Shown: one piece after another, positions 1-10,410 of the stretch
Position numbering within the stretch: position 1 is the first letter of the stretch
How the letters are laid out: every line of letters begins with the position of its first letter
Source of the DNA: Collybia mongolica
Lineage: Eukaryota; Basidiomycota; Agaricomycetes; Agaricales; Clitocybaceae
Reading direction: 5' to 3'
Assembly (NCBI GenBank): GCA_013420905.1
Contig: JAAXNY010000013.1
Span: 1,922,001-1,986,000 of the forward strand
DNA length: 64,000 nucleotides
Notes under the pieces: model-generated
What the model saw: only the letters and a program-made list of their open reading frames with translations
Told to the model about the DNA's origin: nothing
The model's database searches: none
Program-made: the position numbers and the translations under genes

Positions 1-475
1 CATCAGCTATCCTTGTAATGCACTAAACCTTCAAAATGACATCCATGATGCAATGGATAAGAGCCTGGCCTGGGGAATCGAAGCACGGTTATCTCCTGAT
101 GATAAGGTGAATTCTCCAAGCTTCGTTTCAGTCCCAGAAGTCACACACACACACATCTACTAGTGGAGATATTACTACTGAGAAATTCGAGGAGACGCTA
201 CCCCGCCCTTTTTAAAACTGGCAGGTAGTGATGAAATGGATTTTGGAGGGGGTATTGGTGGTAGTAGGGTCCCACCTCCAGACCCAAATATTTGCAATCT
301 CCACCTCGCCATTCCTTGAGTCTTGTATGCTTCTGGAGCCTCGGAAATTTTTGACAAATTTTTAGATGAAGATGAAGATGGATACCAAGTTCCAGTCTAC
401 TTTGGAGGACCCTTTGTATCTGAAAATGTCTTAATGTAGAAGCTTGAAGGATCACTTTTATAATTTTCCTTTAGT
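1..475 (+). pseudogene. relic of an unidentified conserved gene, copy 1
   Basis: This stretch is clearly homologous, over its full length and in opposite orientation, to 10411-10878. Both can be read in pieces as a protein with NALNLDNITHEAMDKGLAWG-like and VYFGGPFVS-like blocks, and both have frame breaks, so both look dead. Copy 1 has a stop just before the last block. The 'NAxNxDxxTHxAxDKGLxWGIE' block resembles the core of fungal HNH_2-type nuclease-like proteins, but the identity is a guess from memory. The window starts inside or at the edge of this copy, so its 5' end is unknown. Confidence 0.45.
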
Positions 476-1317
476 AGGAAGGCAGATGGCCAATGGAACA
501 AGGCTTATGGTCACAGGGAATCTAACCAAGATACAGCTCCATTTCCATCACAGTTCATTGGTTGATGGCTATCAGTATTTATTCCCTCATACCTTTATAG
601 TGTGCTCTACTGTTCCAGTCATTGAAATCTGTCGAAACATTAGAGCTCTTTTGGGACTAATAAATCCAGTGGAGTGATAGAATCAAGCATTCCTATAGGC
701 GTCCACTCGTTCCAGTCAATCAGAATGCGAGAATTGAAATGATGCTGAATTTTCTGCGGTTGCAAAACAGCTCTATTGTGCAATGTGATCACAAGTTTGA
801 ATTAGATGATCTGGAGGATCGCTGACGAGGTGAGGGGAGCGAAGTGGCATTAAAAAAGGTTATATAAACACATGTATACAAAACCACATGGCCTATACAT
901 CAAAAATCGGATATGGATATGGAGGCGTAGCCATCATATTTCCCTCAGTTGAAAAGAGTACATACCTCGTTCTCAATTCTTCAACTCAGATTCTGTTATC
1001 TGATCAGCTACGGTAAGTGATTCTACGCCAACAATACTGTCGGACAGTAACTGTCCAGCCAGACGGACAGATGGACAATAATAGGTGTACCAAATTGGTG
1101 GCTATACGAAGCACCAAGTCAGAGAAAAGTCATGGGACTGGTATGTGGGTTCATCGCATATATGCGTTGCATATCTGAGATTTGTACTTTAACAGTTTTA
1201 CTGGTACCATTATCCAGTTGCCGCGAAAATAGATTGAGGCCAAATTTGAGTGGGACCGCCTGACATAACCGAATTCTCATTCTTCGAACTCGGAATCACA
1301 TATGCGCCCTACGAGTA
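476..1317. other. intergenic, no supported gene
   Basis: Only short ORFs without recognisable domains are present. The first 200 bases may be further degraded sequence downstream of the copy-1 relic, since a weak reading frame continues to about 677 before failing. No RNA gene or transposon end was seen. Confidence 0.5.
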
Positions 1318-1612
1318 CCCTAAGCTTGAGGCTCCCCGCATCGCCTTGACGTAGTCTGGTGACCTTGATTCTTGTCATAGCTCGAACAGGGTCTATTGTG
1401 TGGTGGAGTAACATTCGAAGCTCGTTGCACCTTCCAAGCACCCTTCACAAGGTAAAAGGGACAATTACCCCCCCCACATTCATTAATCCTTCACATCGTC
1501 ACAGTAGTTCATTCAAGTGTGCAAAGGGATAAATTGAAGATCTATTCATCTGGTTAGATGGCAGTCAAATCTGACACCCTCTATTCGACAAACCGAAAAT
1601 GAATTTCACACC
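1318..1612 (+). repeat. tandem duplication, unit 1 (about 295 bp)
   Basis: This unit begins with CCCTAAGCTTGAGG and is followed almost immediately by a second unit at 1628 with the same order of blocks: GGTGACCTTGATTC, TCATAGCTC, TTCACAAGGTAAAAGG, and TTCATTCAAGTGTG. The two differ by scattered substitutions and a few small indels. It has no coding potential in common between the copies. It could be an old tandem duplication of flanking DNA or a decayed pair of mobile-element termini. Confidence 0.8.
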
Positions 1613-1627
1613 GACATGAGGCCAATA

Positions 1628-1922
1628 CCCTAAGCCTTGAGGTTCCCTGCTAATCGCCTCGACGTAATCTGGTGACCTTGATTCATGTCATAGCTCAAAC
1701 ACGGTCTATTATGCGGCGGAGTAACATTTGGATCTTGTTACACCCTCCAAGCATTCTTCACAAGGTAAAAGGGGCGATCACCCCCATATCCATTGATCCT
1801 TCACATTGTCACAGTGATTCATTCAAGTGTGCGCAGAGATAAACCGAAGATCCATTCATCTAATTGAATGGCAGTCAAATCCGACACGCTATTCAACAAA
1901 CTGGCAGCTTGGATGTCACACC
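1628..1922 (+). repeat. tandem duplication, unit 2 (about 295 bp)
   Basis: This is the second direct copy of the 1318-1612 unit. The blocks run in the same order, and the match fades after the shared TTCACACC/TGTCACACC block. It ends about 180 bp before the lipase relic. Confidence 0.8.
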
Positions 1923-2102
1923 TGTTATCTATGGGGACGATCAATAAAAGACACTAATTCATTTGTTAACTCTCAAGTGGCTGCACACACCCATCTTCTC
2001 TTGCGCCTATTACTCACTCAGAAATGCCTTCAAAGAACAATGAAGGTTCTAGCCATGTTTTTCTTCATTGTTTCGCCATCCCAACTGTTCCACCACAGTT
2101 GA

Positions 2103-3235
2103 GATCCCTCAACACCCTCTGGTCCTGATTCATAGTTTCGCGGACAATCCTGTGATCTTCCTGTTCTGGAAAGCAACTGCTCAAGAGCTTGCTGCTAAGA
2201 AAGTTGATTATCTTGTCGTCACAATGCCCCCATATGGCAGCATCGAGGAACGGTCAACCTCTCTCATAAAGCAAGTCCAGGAAAAGTACAAAGGCCGGAC
2301 TGTGGATCTGATTGCACACTCAATGGTTTTCTCTAATCCATCACGTCCTTTTTTTGCGCCTGAAATCTTACTTTGCCTCTAATCCAGGGCGGTTTGAATG
2401 CACACGATATGGCAATCAGAAGTCCCGAGGAACGGGGATTTAATATCAGTACCGTTACAACTTACGTGCGGCACATTTTATATACACAAGTTTCTACAAC
2501 GGGATTTCTAACTAATGAATCAAGGGCACTCCCCACAGTGGTGTCAAGATCCTCGACCTAGTTTACAATCCTGGCATTGCTCCCCTTTCCGATTAAGTGC
2601 ATGAACGTAAATTGGTTCCCCTACCTCTTCTCGTATATCAACAGAATCACCCAATTCTTCCATTTTCAGTATTGCTTAGTACAATCGGCAAAGTACTCAA
2701 GACAGATCTTGGTGCATTGAAAGACATGTCCACTCCAGAAACGGACAAGCTCACCATTAGGGCAAAAAGCTAGCGAGCACGCACAAAATAACATCAAATA
2801 CTTCAGTTGGGCTGGTCAAGTGACTATTCTTACCCCTCACTTGCTCAGGTGAGTCGAGTTCGTCCTTGTTGTGGGCTTATTCTAACTTTGATTCTCTGAG
2901 ATAGCATCATACAGCCAATTCTAGCTCCGTATGGACCGAACGATGGTCTTATCACAGTTCAAAGTGCTACATGGGGAAAACTTCTCAGAGTCCTCCAAGG
3001 CGTAGATCAGTACGTTCTATTCTTTGAGTCGGTTGAAAGTTGCTGCTGACAGAATGGCAAATTGACAGCGTTACCATGATGGGTCCCAAAAATGTTTTAG
3101 CCACACTCCCCCACCTTGTAGCCGCTGAGAAGGGAGAAGAACTGGAATCGCAGCCAACCAAGAATGACGTGTTCACAGCTCTTGGTTGACGCCATGAGGC
3201 CACCAGGAACGTTATTGTACCAGAGCTCCTATAAG
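2103..3235 (+). pseudogene. decayed triacylglycerol lipase-like alpha/beta-hydrolase
   Basis: The relic reads in order as a fungal LIP2-type triacylglycerol lipase. HPLVLIHSF lies near the start, PYGSIEERSTSLIKQVQ follows, and then comes the nucleophile elbow, AHSM joined across a probable 62-bp intron (about 2325-2386) to GGLNAHDMA. SPEERGF and ALPTVV blocks come next. Farther on are ILAPYGPNDGLITVQSATWG (about 2915-2975), carrying the acid residue, and a GVD block that would precede the catalytic histidine. The family normally has a short conserved stretch after TVTT that is garbled here. Stops occur around 2560 and 2772, and the frame changes several times after 2470. Function is therefore lost. 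The nucleophile-elbow call is secure; the exact gene limits are not. Confidence 0.75.
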
Positions 3236-4475
3236 TTAGTTATGCCCAGATATGTACTAACCTTAATTTAACTCATCAAGACTTTACGTATATGGCCCCC
3301 ACCAATATGCTGCGTAAAAAGGAAATACCAGCCTTCTGTGAGAGCGCTTGTACCAACAAAAAATCTAACCGATGAATCATGCGTACACAAACATAAGTTC
3401 ATCGGCATGGACTCTTCGCACTCTTCGCACATTATTAAGGGGATTAGGACAACGAGGGCCACAGCTGTTCCAGACAACATACAGCACTCCACAAAGATTT
3501 TGGCTACTGGATGAAGGTCGGCATAAGAGAAGTTATACTCAAACTTTGACTGAAGGACTACATAGATAACAAGATCATAGTAGAAAAAAACGGGTTTGGA
3601 GATATCTGGTAAATTCGGCTTTCGGAGCGCTGACCCATCTGGACTGATAAGAAGATTCCATCAGGTTGATAATAATTGCCGTCTCCTTGTACGGCAAGGT
3701 GTATGTGGTGTGGTACGGGTGATGGCGGAGGGCATGATCTGCTGTGACTTACTCTGATAGCTAGATAAAAAGGAAGCCCCAGAAGAGGGGGAGTCTGGTG
3801 GTGCAGCCGCTTGTTGTAAAGACATATGTCACATGGTGAGAATGTGTCCAATGGGAGGGCCCCTATAGAGTGCTGGAGTAGGAGGAGGAGAAGAGGACTA
3901 AAAAGAGATACACAATCGGGGTAGTGTTAACATACCTCATTTGAATATTTTTTGTTCGAGATTACCTAGCCACTCAAGGATTATGTTGCTAACTGAAATT
4001 CCGCGTCGACGATGCCATAGACGTGTCTGTCTGCGACATCTTTTGCAGGGAATTATTGACAAGTGTAGGGCGGCGGCGACTGGCATTGGTAGGCATCAGA
4101 TGCGGTACAAGTTGTTGCAATCCTTGCTTATATGCAGGACGCGCCTCGTCTGTCGAAGTGGGTAGAGAGGATCAGCAGCAGCGACTGGGTCAAGGGAAGA
4201 AGACTGATCTAGGACCAAGCTCGTTCCCAGCATTTTCTCAAACATACAGACCACAGGAGGGGATCTTTGACAGCATACTGCAACATTGGAATATTGCATC
4301 TTGGACAGTTCTACCAATCCCTTCCCAAAATTCAGGTAACTAACCCCACCCCCTTCTATGAAAGAAGTAGGCTATTCATTCCAGTGGGCTGCCCCAGAAA
4401 CTATACACGCCAATAGCCATTGTTTGGAGTTTCGCGGACGAGAGATCGTCTCCCGAACAGTGCAAAGGATTAAAC
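3236..4475. other. no supported gene
   Basis: Short ORFs occur on both strands (for example 3558-3851 on the minus strand and 4023-4343 on the plus strand), but none shows a recognisable domain, signal peptide or consistent intron structure. Intron-like GT..AG pairs exist around 3740-3930, so a degraded or lineage-specific gene is possible. The stretch ends at the 5' LTR of the next element. Confidence 0.4.
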
Positions 4476-4640
4476 TGTTAGATTTAGAATCACATGACCT
4501 CTTGCCTCACGTGCTCAATGCCACATCACCGAGCCACCTGTACTAGAATTAGCCAATACAACTGTTGTGGTCATTCTGGTGCTTCATCTGGCTGGATACT
4601 TCTGGGACTTCTCTCTTCTTGTGTCTTTCTCATTCTAACA
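4476..4640 (+). repeat. 5' LTR (165 bp)
   Basis: It starts TGTTAGATTTAGAATCA and ends CATTCTAACA. It aligns with 5806-5977 with scattered substitutions and a small indel in the middle. The shared central block is CAACTGTTGTGGTCATTCTG. Confidence 0.85.
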
Positions 4641-4721
4641 GGTTATAGGCCCCAGCCTCATTTTTTTTTTAAATCACCAACAACACATCAACAACTGCTA
4701 CTATCTGATTCTCTTTCCACT

Positions 4722-5690
4722 ATGGCTCCTTCTTACATCTAACAATCTTCTTTGCACATCCTCTCTGGTATCAGCAATCTCACTGGATCAAGCTGGTTGA
4801 CTTGGTCAGAGGACATGGAGATGTTCTTTTTAGCTGCTGGGATAGAAGGGATTTCAGGTGGTGAAAAGCCAACTGATTCAAAGCTTCTGGGTGATTGGAC
4901 AATCATGGATAAGATGCTGATGGGTCACATCTACAGTAAGGTAGATGGAGACTGCAGGAAATTAATCAGGGGGCAGAGGTCAGCAAGGGAGGCATGGAAA
5001 ATCCTCAAGGCCCATTTCCAATCTTCTACTATGGCAAATCACCTCGCCACCAGAAAGGAGTTTTATGGAATTACCCATAATCCTTCCCACCACATTTCCT
5101 GCTGCATCAGAGACCTTGAAGAAGCTGGCAGCAAGATGGAGGCCCTTGGATGCAAAATTGAGGAGCAGGAGTTCAAGGATGTTCTTCTTATGAATCTCCA
5201 TTCTTCCTTTGATACTGTTCGCACCACCCTCATTATCCAATCAACAGAACCAACTCTTGAAGCTATCAAGGCTTCTCTCATCTCAACTGCTATTGCTAAC
5301 CATGCCATAGTCAAGATTGTGGAAGAAGATGTTGCTCTGGCAGCTCAGGGGTGTCCTCAATCATCACACAAACCTGCAAAGGGTCATGGGAAAGGACTGG
5401 TTGATGAGAAAGGTTTTGGTTGGTGTGATACTACTAGTAATGGCTGCCACTGCTGTGGAAAATCAGGTCATACAGCAGCCCATTGCATGTATAACATGCC
5501 TCAGCATGTCAAGGATTGGATTATGGATCACTGCTCTCCATCATCTCACCAACATTCTTAGTCACCACCTCACCATTCTGCTTGTTATGCTGCCCATTTT
5601 GAACATGGTTATCCCTCATCTCATTCACCTCACTCCTTTCACAGTACTTCACCAGATCAATATGACTCCATTGGACCTCTACATTTTTAG
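4722..5690 (+). pseudogene. Copia-type gag (UBN2/DUF4219-like) with CCHC knuckle, two nonsense codons
   Basis: The ATG at 4722 is in frame with the whole gag. It is interrupted by TAA at 4740-4742 (codon 7) and TAG at 5559-5561, and the ancestral frame would end at 5690 (about 322 codons). The region reads like Copia gag: LTGSSWLTWSEDMEMFFLAA near the start, then REAWKILKAHF, MANHLATRKEFY and a coiled segment. Near the C-terminus is a zinc knuckle CHCCGKSGHTAAHC (CX2CX4HX4C). A His/Ser-rich tail lies beyond the second stop. Both stops can be made from glutamine codons (CAA, CAG) by one C-to-T change. Gag binds and packages the element RNA in virus-like particles. The long open stretch between the stops shows the break is recent relative to the rest of the frame. 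Confidence 0.85.
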
Positions 5691-5694
5691 GAGA

Positions 5695-5805
5695 TTTTGA
5701 TTGGGTGGGAGCCTTTAGGATTGGGTGGGAGCCTTTCAGATTAGGTGGGAGTTTCTTGATTAGGTATTAGCTTCTTTCATTAGGTGCATGTTCATCAGGT
5801 GGAAG
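5695..5805 (+). repeat. G-rich tandem repeats before the 3' LTR (polypurine-tract region)
   Basis: Two near-perfect units of GATTGGGTGGGAGCCTTT are followed by shorter derivatives GATTAGGTGGGAG, GATTAGGTATTAGC, and finally CATCAGGTGGAAG directly against the 3' LTR. The position is that of a retroviral-type polypurine tract; the repeats look like an amplified tract. Confidence 0.6.
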
Positions 5806-5977
5806 TGTTAGATTTAGAATCATATGACTTCTTGCCTCACATGCTCAATGCCACATCACTGAGCCACCTGTACTAGACTTAGCTTTACTGTTGCCAATGC
5901 AACTGTTGTGGTCATTCTGGTGCTTTATCTGGATACTTCTGGAACTTCTCTCTTCTTGGGTCTTTCTCATTCTAACA
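5806..5977 (+). repeat. 3' LTR (172 bp)
   Basis: It starts TGTTAGATTTAGAATCA and ends CATTCTAACA, like the 5' LTR. It carries an extra AGCTTTACTGTTGC-type insertion relative to the 5' copy and lacks a few bases later on. Confidence 0.85.
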
Positions 5978-6220
5978 TGAACATGTGTGCTGTGTCAAAA
6001 TCAACAATACACTATTGGTATACAGTATTGTGGCAGGGACAATGCTTTGCATGGTGGTTCCTTCCAAGCAGGAAGTTAAATATGTTACAAATTCCCTTAT
6101 CATGCGTCCTATCTATCTTTTTCTTCTTACTCACTGTTGCTTACTCATACTTACTAATATCGGTCTGCATTACTCAGACATTTCTCCATTAGTCCCATTT
6201 ATCCCATGCTTACTCATTCC

Positions 6221-6296
6221 CTTTATCTATATAGCCAACAGCATTAATCCCTCTTATCTATACAACCAATAGCATAAACCACGCTTATCTATGCTT
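6221..6296 (+). repeat. short degenerate tandem repeat (about 31 bp unit)
   Basis: Two full and one partial unit of C(T)TATCTATAnnnCCAAnAGCATnAA lie between the LTR element and the Tc1 element. The interval 5978-6314 otherwise contains nothing I recognise. Confidence 0.55.
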
Positions 6297-6314
6297 ATTG
6301 GACTCCTACGTATA

Positions 6315-6526
6315 CAGTGGCTCAAAAAACTGCCCCAATGTTTGTACATTTTTGAAAGATCAATATGGTATGAAGTGCTGACATAAGCAGGGAACCTGGG
6401 GTAATTATGTAAGATACTATGACATCGTGGCTTTCCAATGGACCCTGGATCATGTGATTTGGATCAATATCCATTAAGCTATAAGCCAAACAAAATGGCT
6501 ACTCATTGGGGCAGTTTTTTGACCCT
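6315..6526 (+). repeat. left terminal inverted repeat of the Tc1 element
   Basis: It is 212 bp and pairs with 7711-7922. The outer end carries CTCAAAAAACTGCCCCAATG, and the inner end carries the same motif inverted (CATTGGGGCAGTTTTTTGA), so each TIR could itself fold into a hairpin. Confidence 0.95.
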
Positions 6527-6675
6527 TATCTTATTTTCCATTATTCTGGCATTTACGATCCAATGCAAGAACATTATGGACTGTGGGAAGAATAAACAAT
6601 GTCATGTGACTTTATTTGTATCAATTTGACATGTTGGAATTGGTTCAATCATCTTCTTGACCTCTTACCACCATC

Positions 6676-7695
6676 ATGAAAGCCATTTCTACTGCTCAGC
6701 ACAATACTGTTGTTTCTCTCCTCAATGAGGGCTATTCTCAGCGTCAAATCAAGGAGAAAACTGGTCTAGGGAAGGGTACCATCAGTAGGATCAGCAAAGA
6801 TGTGGATGGAAACAAAGAAAACAACCTTGGTGGCCGCCCCTCCAAGCTGTCTGTTCGTGACAAACAGTCAATTATTCGTCAAATCAAGTCAGGGAAGCTT
6901 GATAATGCAGTTCAGGCTACCCAATTCATCAATGGCATCATCCCCAATCCTGTCACACCCCAGACAGTCAGAAATGCACTCAAGGAAAATCAATTTTATG
7001 CTGCTACAAAGAGGAAAGCTCCTCTTCTCAAACGAGCCCATCGCATCCGGCGTCTCCAGTTTGCAAAATATCATGAAAGCTGGACTGTGGAGGACTGGAA
7101 AAGGGTTCTATGGACAGATGAGACCAAAATCAATAGGATTGGGTCAGATGGAAAGGTTTATGTCTGGAAACAAAGGGGAGAACCACCATCTGATAGAACA
7201 ACATCACCTACTGTCAAACATGGAGGAGGAGGAAACCTCATGGTATGGGGTTGTATGGGGTGGAATGGAGTGGGAAAGCTCATAGAGGTGCAGGGGAACA
7301 TGGACAAGGTTCAATACTGTGAAATTTTGGAGAGTGGAGTTCAGGAAAGTTTTGAGAAGTTGGAATTGGTGGATGGCGAGCGCTACTTTCAGCAAGATAA
7401 CGACCCCAAACACACATCTGGACTGGCCACACAGTGGTTTGAAGACAACAACATTCAAGTCCTTGGCTGGCCTGCCCAATCCCCTGACATGAATCCAATA
7501 GAACACCTTTGGGAACATCTCAAGCGCCGTCTTAAAGAATATCCGACACCACCCAAAGGAGTACATGAGTTGTGGGATAGATTGGCTGAAGAGTGGGGTG
7601 AAATTCCACCAGAGGTATGCCAAAACCTGATAGAAAGTATGCCCAGGCGGATACAAGCAGTTATAAAGGCAAAAGGTGGTCATACAAAGTATTAG
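6676..7695 (+). CDS. Tc1/mariner transposase (DD34E), intact
   Basis: This is a 339-residue, uninterrupted reading frame beginning with ATG 149 bp inside the left TIR. The N-terminal part has two helix-turn-helix-like segments (SQRQIKEKTGLGKGTISRIS at about 20-40 and a second near residues 75-95), which in this family bind the TIRs. The catalytic triad is visible: D in WTDETK, D in FQQDNDPKHTS, and E in DMNPIEHLWEHLK, with exactly 34 residues between the second D and the E. The GGGGNLMVWG block typical of the family is present. The enzyme cuts and pastes the element into TA sites. Length (about 340) and motif set are normal, so it may be functional. A longer minus-strand frame over its 3' half is a shadow. 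Confidence 0.97.
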   Translation: MKAISTAQHNTVVSLLNEGYSQRQIKEKTGLGKGTISRISKDVDGNKENNLGGRPSKLSVRDKQSIIRQIKSGKLDNAVQATQFINGIIPNPVTPQTVRNALKENQFYAATKRKAPLLKRAHRIRRLQFAKYHESWTVEDWKRVLWTDETKINRIGSDGKVYVWKQRGEPPSDRTTSPTVKHGGGGNLMVWGCMGWNGVGKLIEVQGNMDKVQYCEILESGVQESFEKLELVDGERYFQQDNDPKHTSGLATQWFEDNNIQVLGWPAQSPDMNPIEHLWEHLKRRLKEYPTPPKGVHELWDRLAEEWGEIPPEVCQNLIESMPRRIQAVIKAKGGHTKY

Positions 7696-7710
7696 ATAGA
7701 AAATTAATAG

Positions 7711-7922
7711 AGGGTCAAAAAACTGCCCCAATGAGTAATCATTTTGTTTGGCCTATAGCTTAATGGGTTTTGATCCAAATCACATGATCCAGGGTCCATT
7801 GGAAAGCCACGATGTCATAGTATCTTACATAATTACCCCAGGTCCCCTGCTTATGTCAGCACTTCATACCATATTGATCTTTCAAAAATGTACAAACATT
7901 GGGGCAGTTTTTTGAGCCACTG
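7711..7922 (+). repeat. right terminal inverted repeat of the Tc1 element
   Basis: It is the reverse complement of 6315-6526 apart from a handful of substitutions. It starts 16 bp after the transposase stop codon. Confidence 0.95.
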
Positions 7923-7924
7923 TA

Positions 7925-10410
7925 TATAGGGACATTCTAGCTTAGTTAGTTCTTTAGCTTGACCTAGCTGAATTCACCTTATTCATCTACTCTTGACTCC
8001 TCAACGCGAACTTGATCCTACTTGCCTTACGAAGGGAGTAGTGCATCTTTGATACAGACGATCTGACTTAGCCCTATTGAGGGAGTCATCAGACGTTAGA
8101 CTTATAGAGGTCAATGATCTAGAATGAACGAACGATACATTGGATTGATCTAGAGGATAAGGCCTAAACAGCTGTAACAAAATACAGTAAGATCATTGTG
8201 AACAATACTGAGGGCAGTGAGATCATGGACCACAATGCACATCACTCTCCACTCATTGGAATGGGTCAGGTTTAGAATTGACAACATACTGTTGAACTTC
8301 GAAATTGTGCTTGAGCTCTTCTTCGGGGAGTAGTAATGTTGACCAAGCTTCTCTAGAATGAGGTCACCCAAGAAAGGCATATCTTCAGATGCATGCCACT
8401 TATTCCAAGGCAAGTGTTCTTTGAAACACTGCTCATCAGTGAAGTAGGGAGATCTAATGTCATCAGGAAGCTCATCAGGTTCTGTTCCATCCTCATCCTC
8501 CAATTCAATTGTGTGTGGGTACTCATCCAATACTTCCCAGGGGCATATTGAAACTGGATTTCCTGTAGTTTGTTCAACATCAGCAAGGGATACTGCATAG
8601 AAACCATAGCAGATTGCATTAATTATGCCTTGGACTTCCTGGAGCTGCTCATAAAACTAGGTCTCTCTTGCGAGAGTGCAGCAGTGCAGCCCATGTAGTT
8701 ACTGTTGATTTGGGGTACTTGAAAGTTTTGGGTTCAACTATGTTGACACGCTTGCACTCGCACTATGCATGTACACCAATATCTTTGACAACAATATCGT
8801 CTCCTCTTCTTCGACCTCGACTCCGACTTTGACTTCAATATCATCCCAGCAAGTCTGCAACTTGTCTATACACTCATCACAACTTCATACCCCTCCGATC
8901 ACATCCCATTCCTCTCTCTCTGTTCCTTTCATCTTGCCTCTCTATGGCTGGATCACGCGACTGGCACGTTTTGACAACTGATCATGCCCAACACATGTTG
9001 GTTTGACTCTGTTTTGGATTACAAACCTGACTCCGCCTGATTGGGCTGGCCGACTTCAAATTAAAGTATTGATGACCCTTGTAGATTTAGCACAATGCCA
9101 TCATATGGTACCCCTTTTAGATATACCTCTATTTCACCTCACTTTTGCGATATGGACTCTGTTGTAAAATTTACCAGCTTAGGTACAGTTTTCAACGTAT
9201 AAAAAGCCTCTGTTATGTAGATCTACAACAGCAATTCACATCCACTCTTTTCTCACACTCTTTGATCTCAACTTGTCCTCTCAACCTCGATTTAAAGTCT
9301 ACTGACTTTAATTTGCATTTATGATCCCTCAATTTGAGTCTATTGAAGTACTTTGTACTTTAGGCTGTCAATATCGCAAATCGCCATTCGGCGAACCATA
9401 TAATGTATTGATTCTACCACCTGCCTGGCGGCCTGTCATTTCAATCACATTGGTCTTTGTCCACTTCGTTATCAAGTCATCGACTTCCTCAACTAGAGTC
9501 CGGCAACATCTTCAGCTGTCCGATTGAAAGCCTCTCGATTTCTATCAGAGATAGTTGAAAACGTTAAACATGTTATCAACCATACTCGCCACTGTCAACG
9601 TGATGGGAAGGAAGGAGATGCATTGAGTGTGATGGGTAAGCCTAGAGAATATTAATTCTAGTAGTAATTAGGATTGGGGATGGCAATGATATTTAATGAG
9701 GATTGGACACACCCTATTTTTGCCTTACACCACACAGCTGAGGGTAACCCACGTAATGCACGGATGTTCTCACAGTTTCAATTTTCATCCCCTGCGGGCC
9801 GGGCGGGTTGAGTTTCTGGAAATTCTCTGAAAATTTTGAGTGTACATATTTGCTGGCTCAAGCAAGTCAGTGCCATCTGAGAAACCAACCGCCACCAAAT
9901 TGCCACATGGCATCCGGCATCTAGAAGTTCACTGCAGGCAGTGTATGACCTTTTTTTTTTTTTTTTTTTTCCTTTCTTTTTTTAATGTGAAATTATTGTC
10001 CCCTGAGGCTGAGCTCTATGGGGGACTTTACAACTCGTGTACATAAAAGTGGCCCGAAACCACATGAGATGCACCGCCCCTTCCCCCATGCACCACAGAC
10101 GGCCCACTCAGAGTGGCATCCCCCTGTGGCCCGGCACGGAAACGCCGTAGTGTACGACCTTGGTTGTCCTTGTCCATATGTTAGCACTTCCAGCGTTTGC
10201 TATGGAGTGTGGTAGGAAGCTCATTAGTGATACTCTGCCAATGACTATGGACGTTGGGCGGGTCGCCTTTGGGTGGTGTACCAAGTAGGCTGTACCCCTT
10301 ACCTCACAAGGGTATCTCTCAAAAAGATTAGTATTAGCTGTCAAGATTAGGTCAACGCCAAAAAGCTAGGACTGGCCTTCCCATCAACACGAGAACACTT
10401 CAATTTTTGG
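7925..10410. other. non-coding stretch with a minus-strand coding relic
   Basis: On the minus strand about 8700-8150 reads, with one frame change, as a fragment containing EQLQEVQGIINAICYGFYAV and then DELPDDIRSPYFTDEQCFKE and LPWNKWHASEDMPFLGDLI. I do not recognise it, and the sharp frame break suggests a relic, possibly transposon-derived. A TATA-like GTATAAAAAG at about 9199 precedes a 68-codon ORF (9321-9527) with no known domain. A run of 20 T occupies 9951-9970. Nothing else is supported. Confidence 0.4.

Larger units (their letters stand above)
4476..5977 (+). mobile_element. gag-only LTR retrotransposon (Copia-type gag, TR-GAG-like)
   Basis: Two LTRs (4476-4640 and 5806-5977) bracket about 1.17 kb of internal DNA that codes only for a Copia-type gag. 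There is no room for, and no trace of, protease, integrase or reverse transcriptase. Both LTRs begin TGTTAG and end TAACA. The bases just outside are TAAAC on the left and TGAAC on the right, an imperfect 5-bp target duplication. Downstream of the 5' LTR comes GGTTATAGGCCCCAGCC, a primer-binding-site-like sequence. The structure matches the 'terminal repeat with GAG' elements described in plants, which must borrow enzymes from a full-length relative. The divergence of the two LTRs suggests an insertion that is not very recent. Confidence 0.85.
6315..7922 (+). mobile_element. Tc1/mariner-type DNA transposon with 212-bp TIRs
   Basis: The element is 1608 bp long, bounded by CAGTGGCTCAAAAAACTGCC and its reverse complement, and flanked by TA on both sides, the target duplication of the family. 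The inverted repeats are 212 bp each and differ at only about 6-8 positions. An uninterrupted transposase lies between them. All this suggests a young insertion. It sits between the gag-only LTR element and non-coding DNA. Confidence 0.95.

Noticed and set aside
7204..7731. 175-codon minus-strand ORF in the Tc1 element
   Set aside because: It is a shadow of the intact transposase and extends into the inverted repeat.
8640..8760. Possible tRNA-like stretch near CTCTTGCGAGAGTGCAGC
   Set aside because: A short hairpin exists but no B box, acceptor stem or anticodon loop in correct spacing could be drawn.
9951..9970. Run of 20 T as a polymerase III terminator of a small RNA gene
   Set aside because: No convincing A and B box or tRNA-like fold was seen in the preceding 150 bases.
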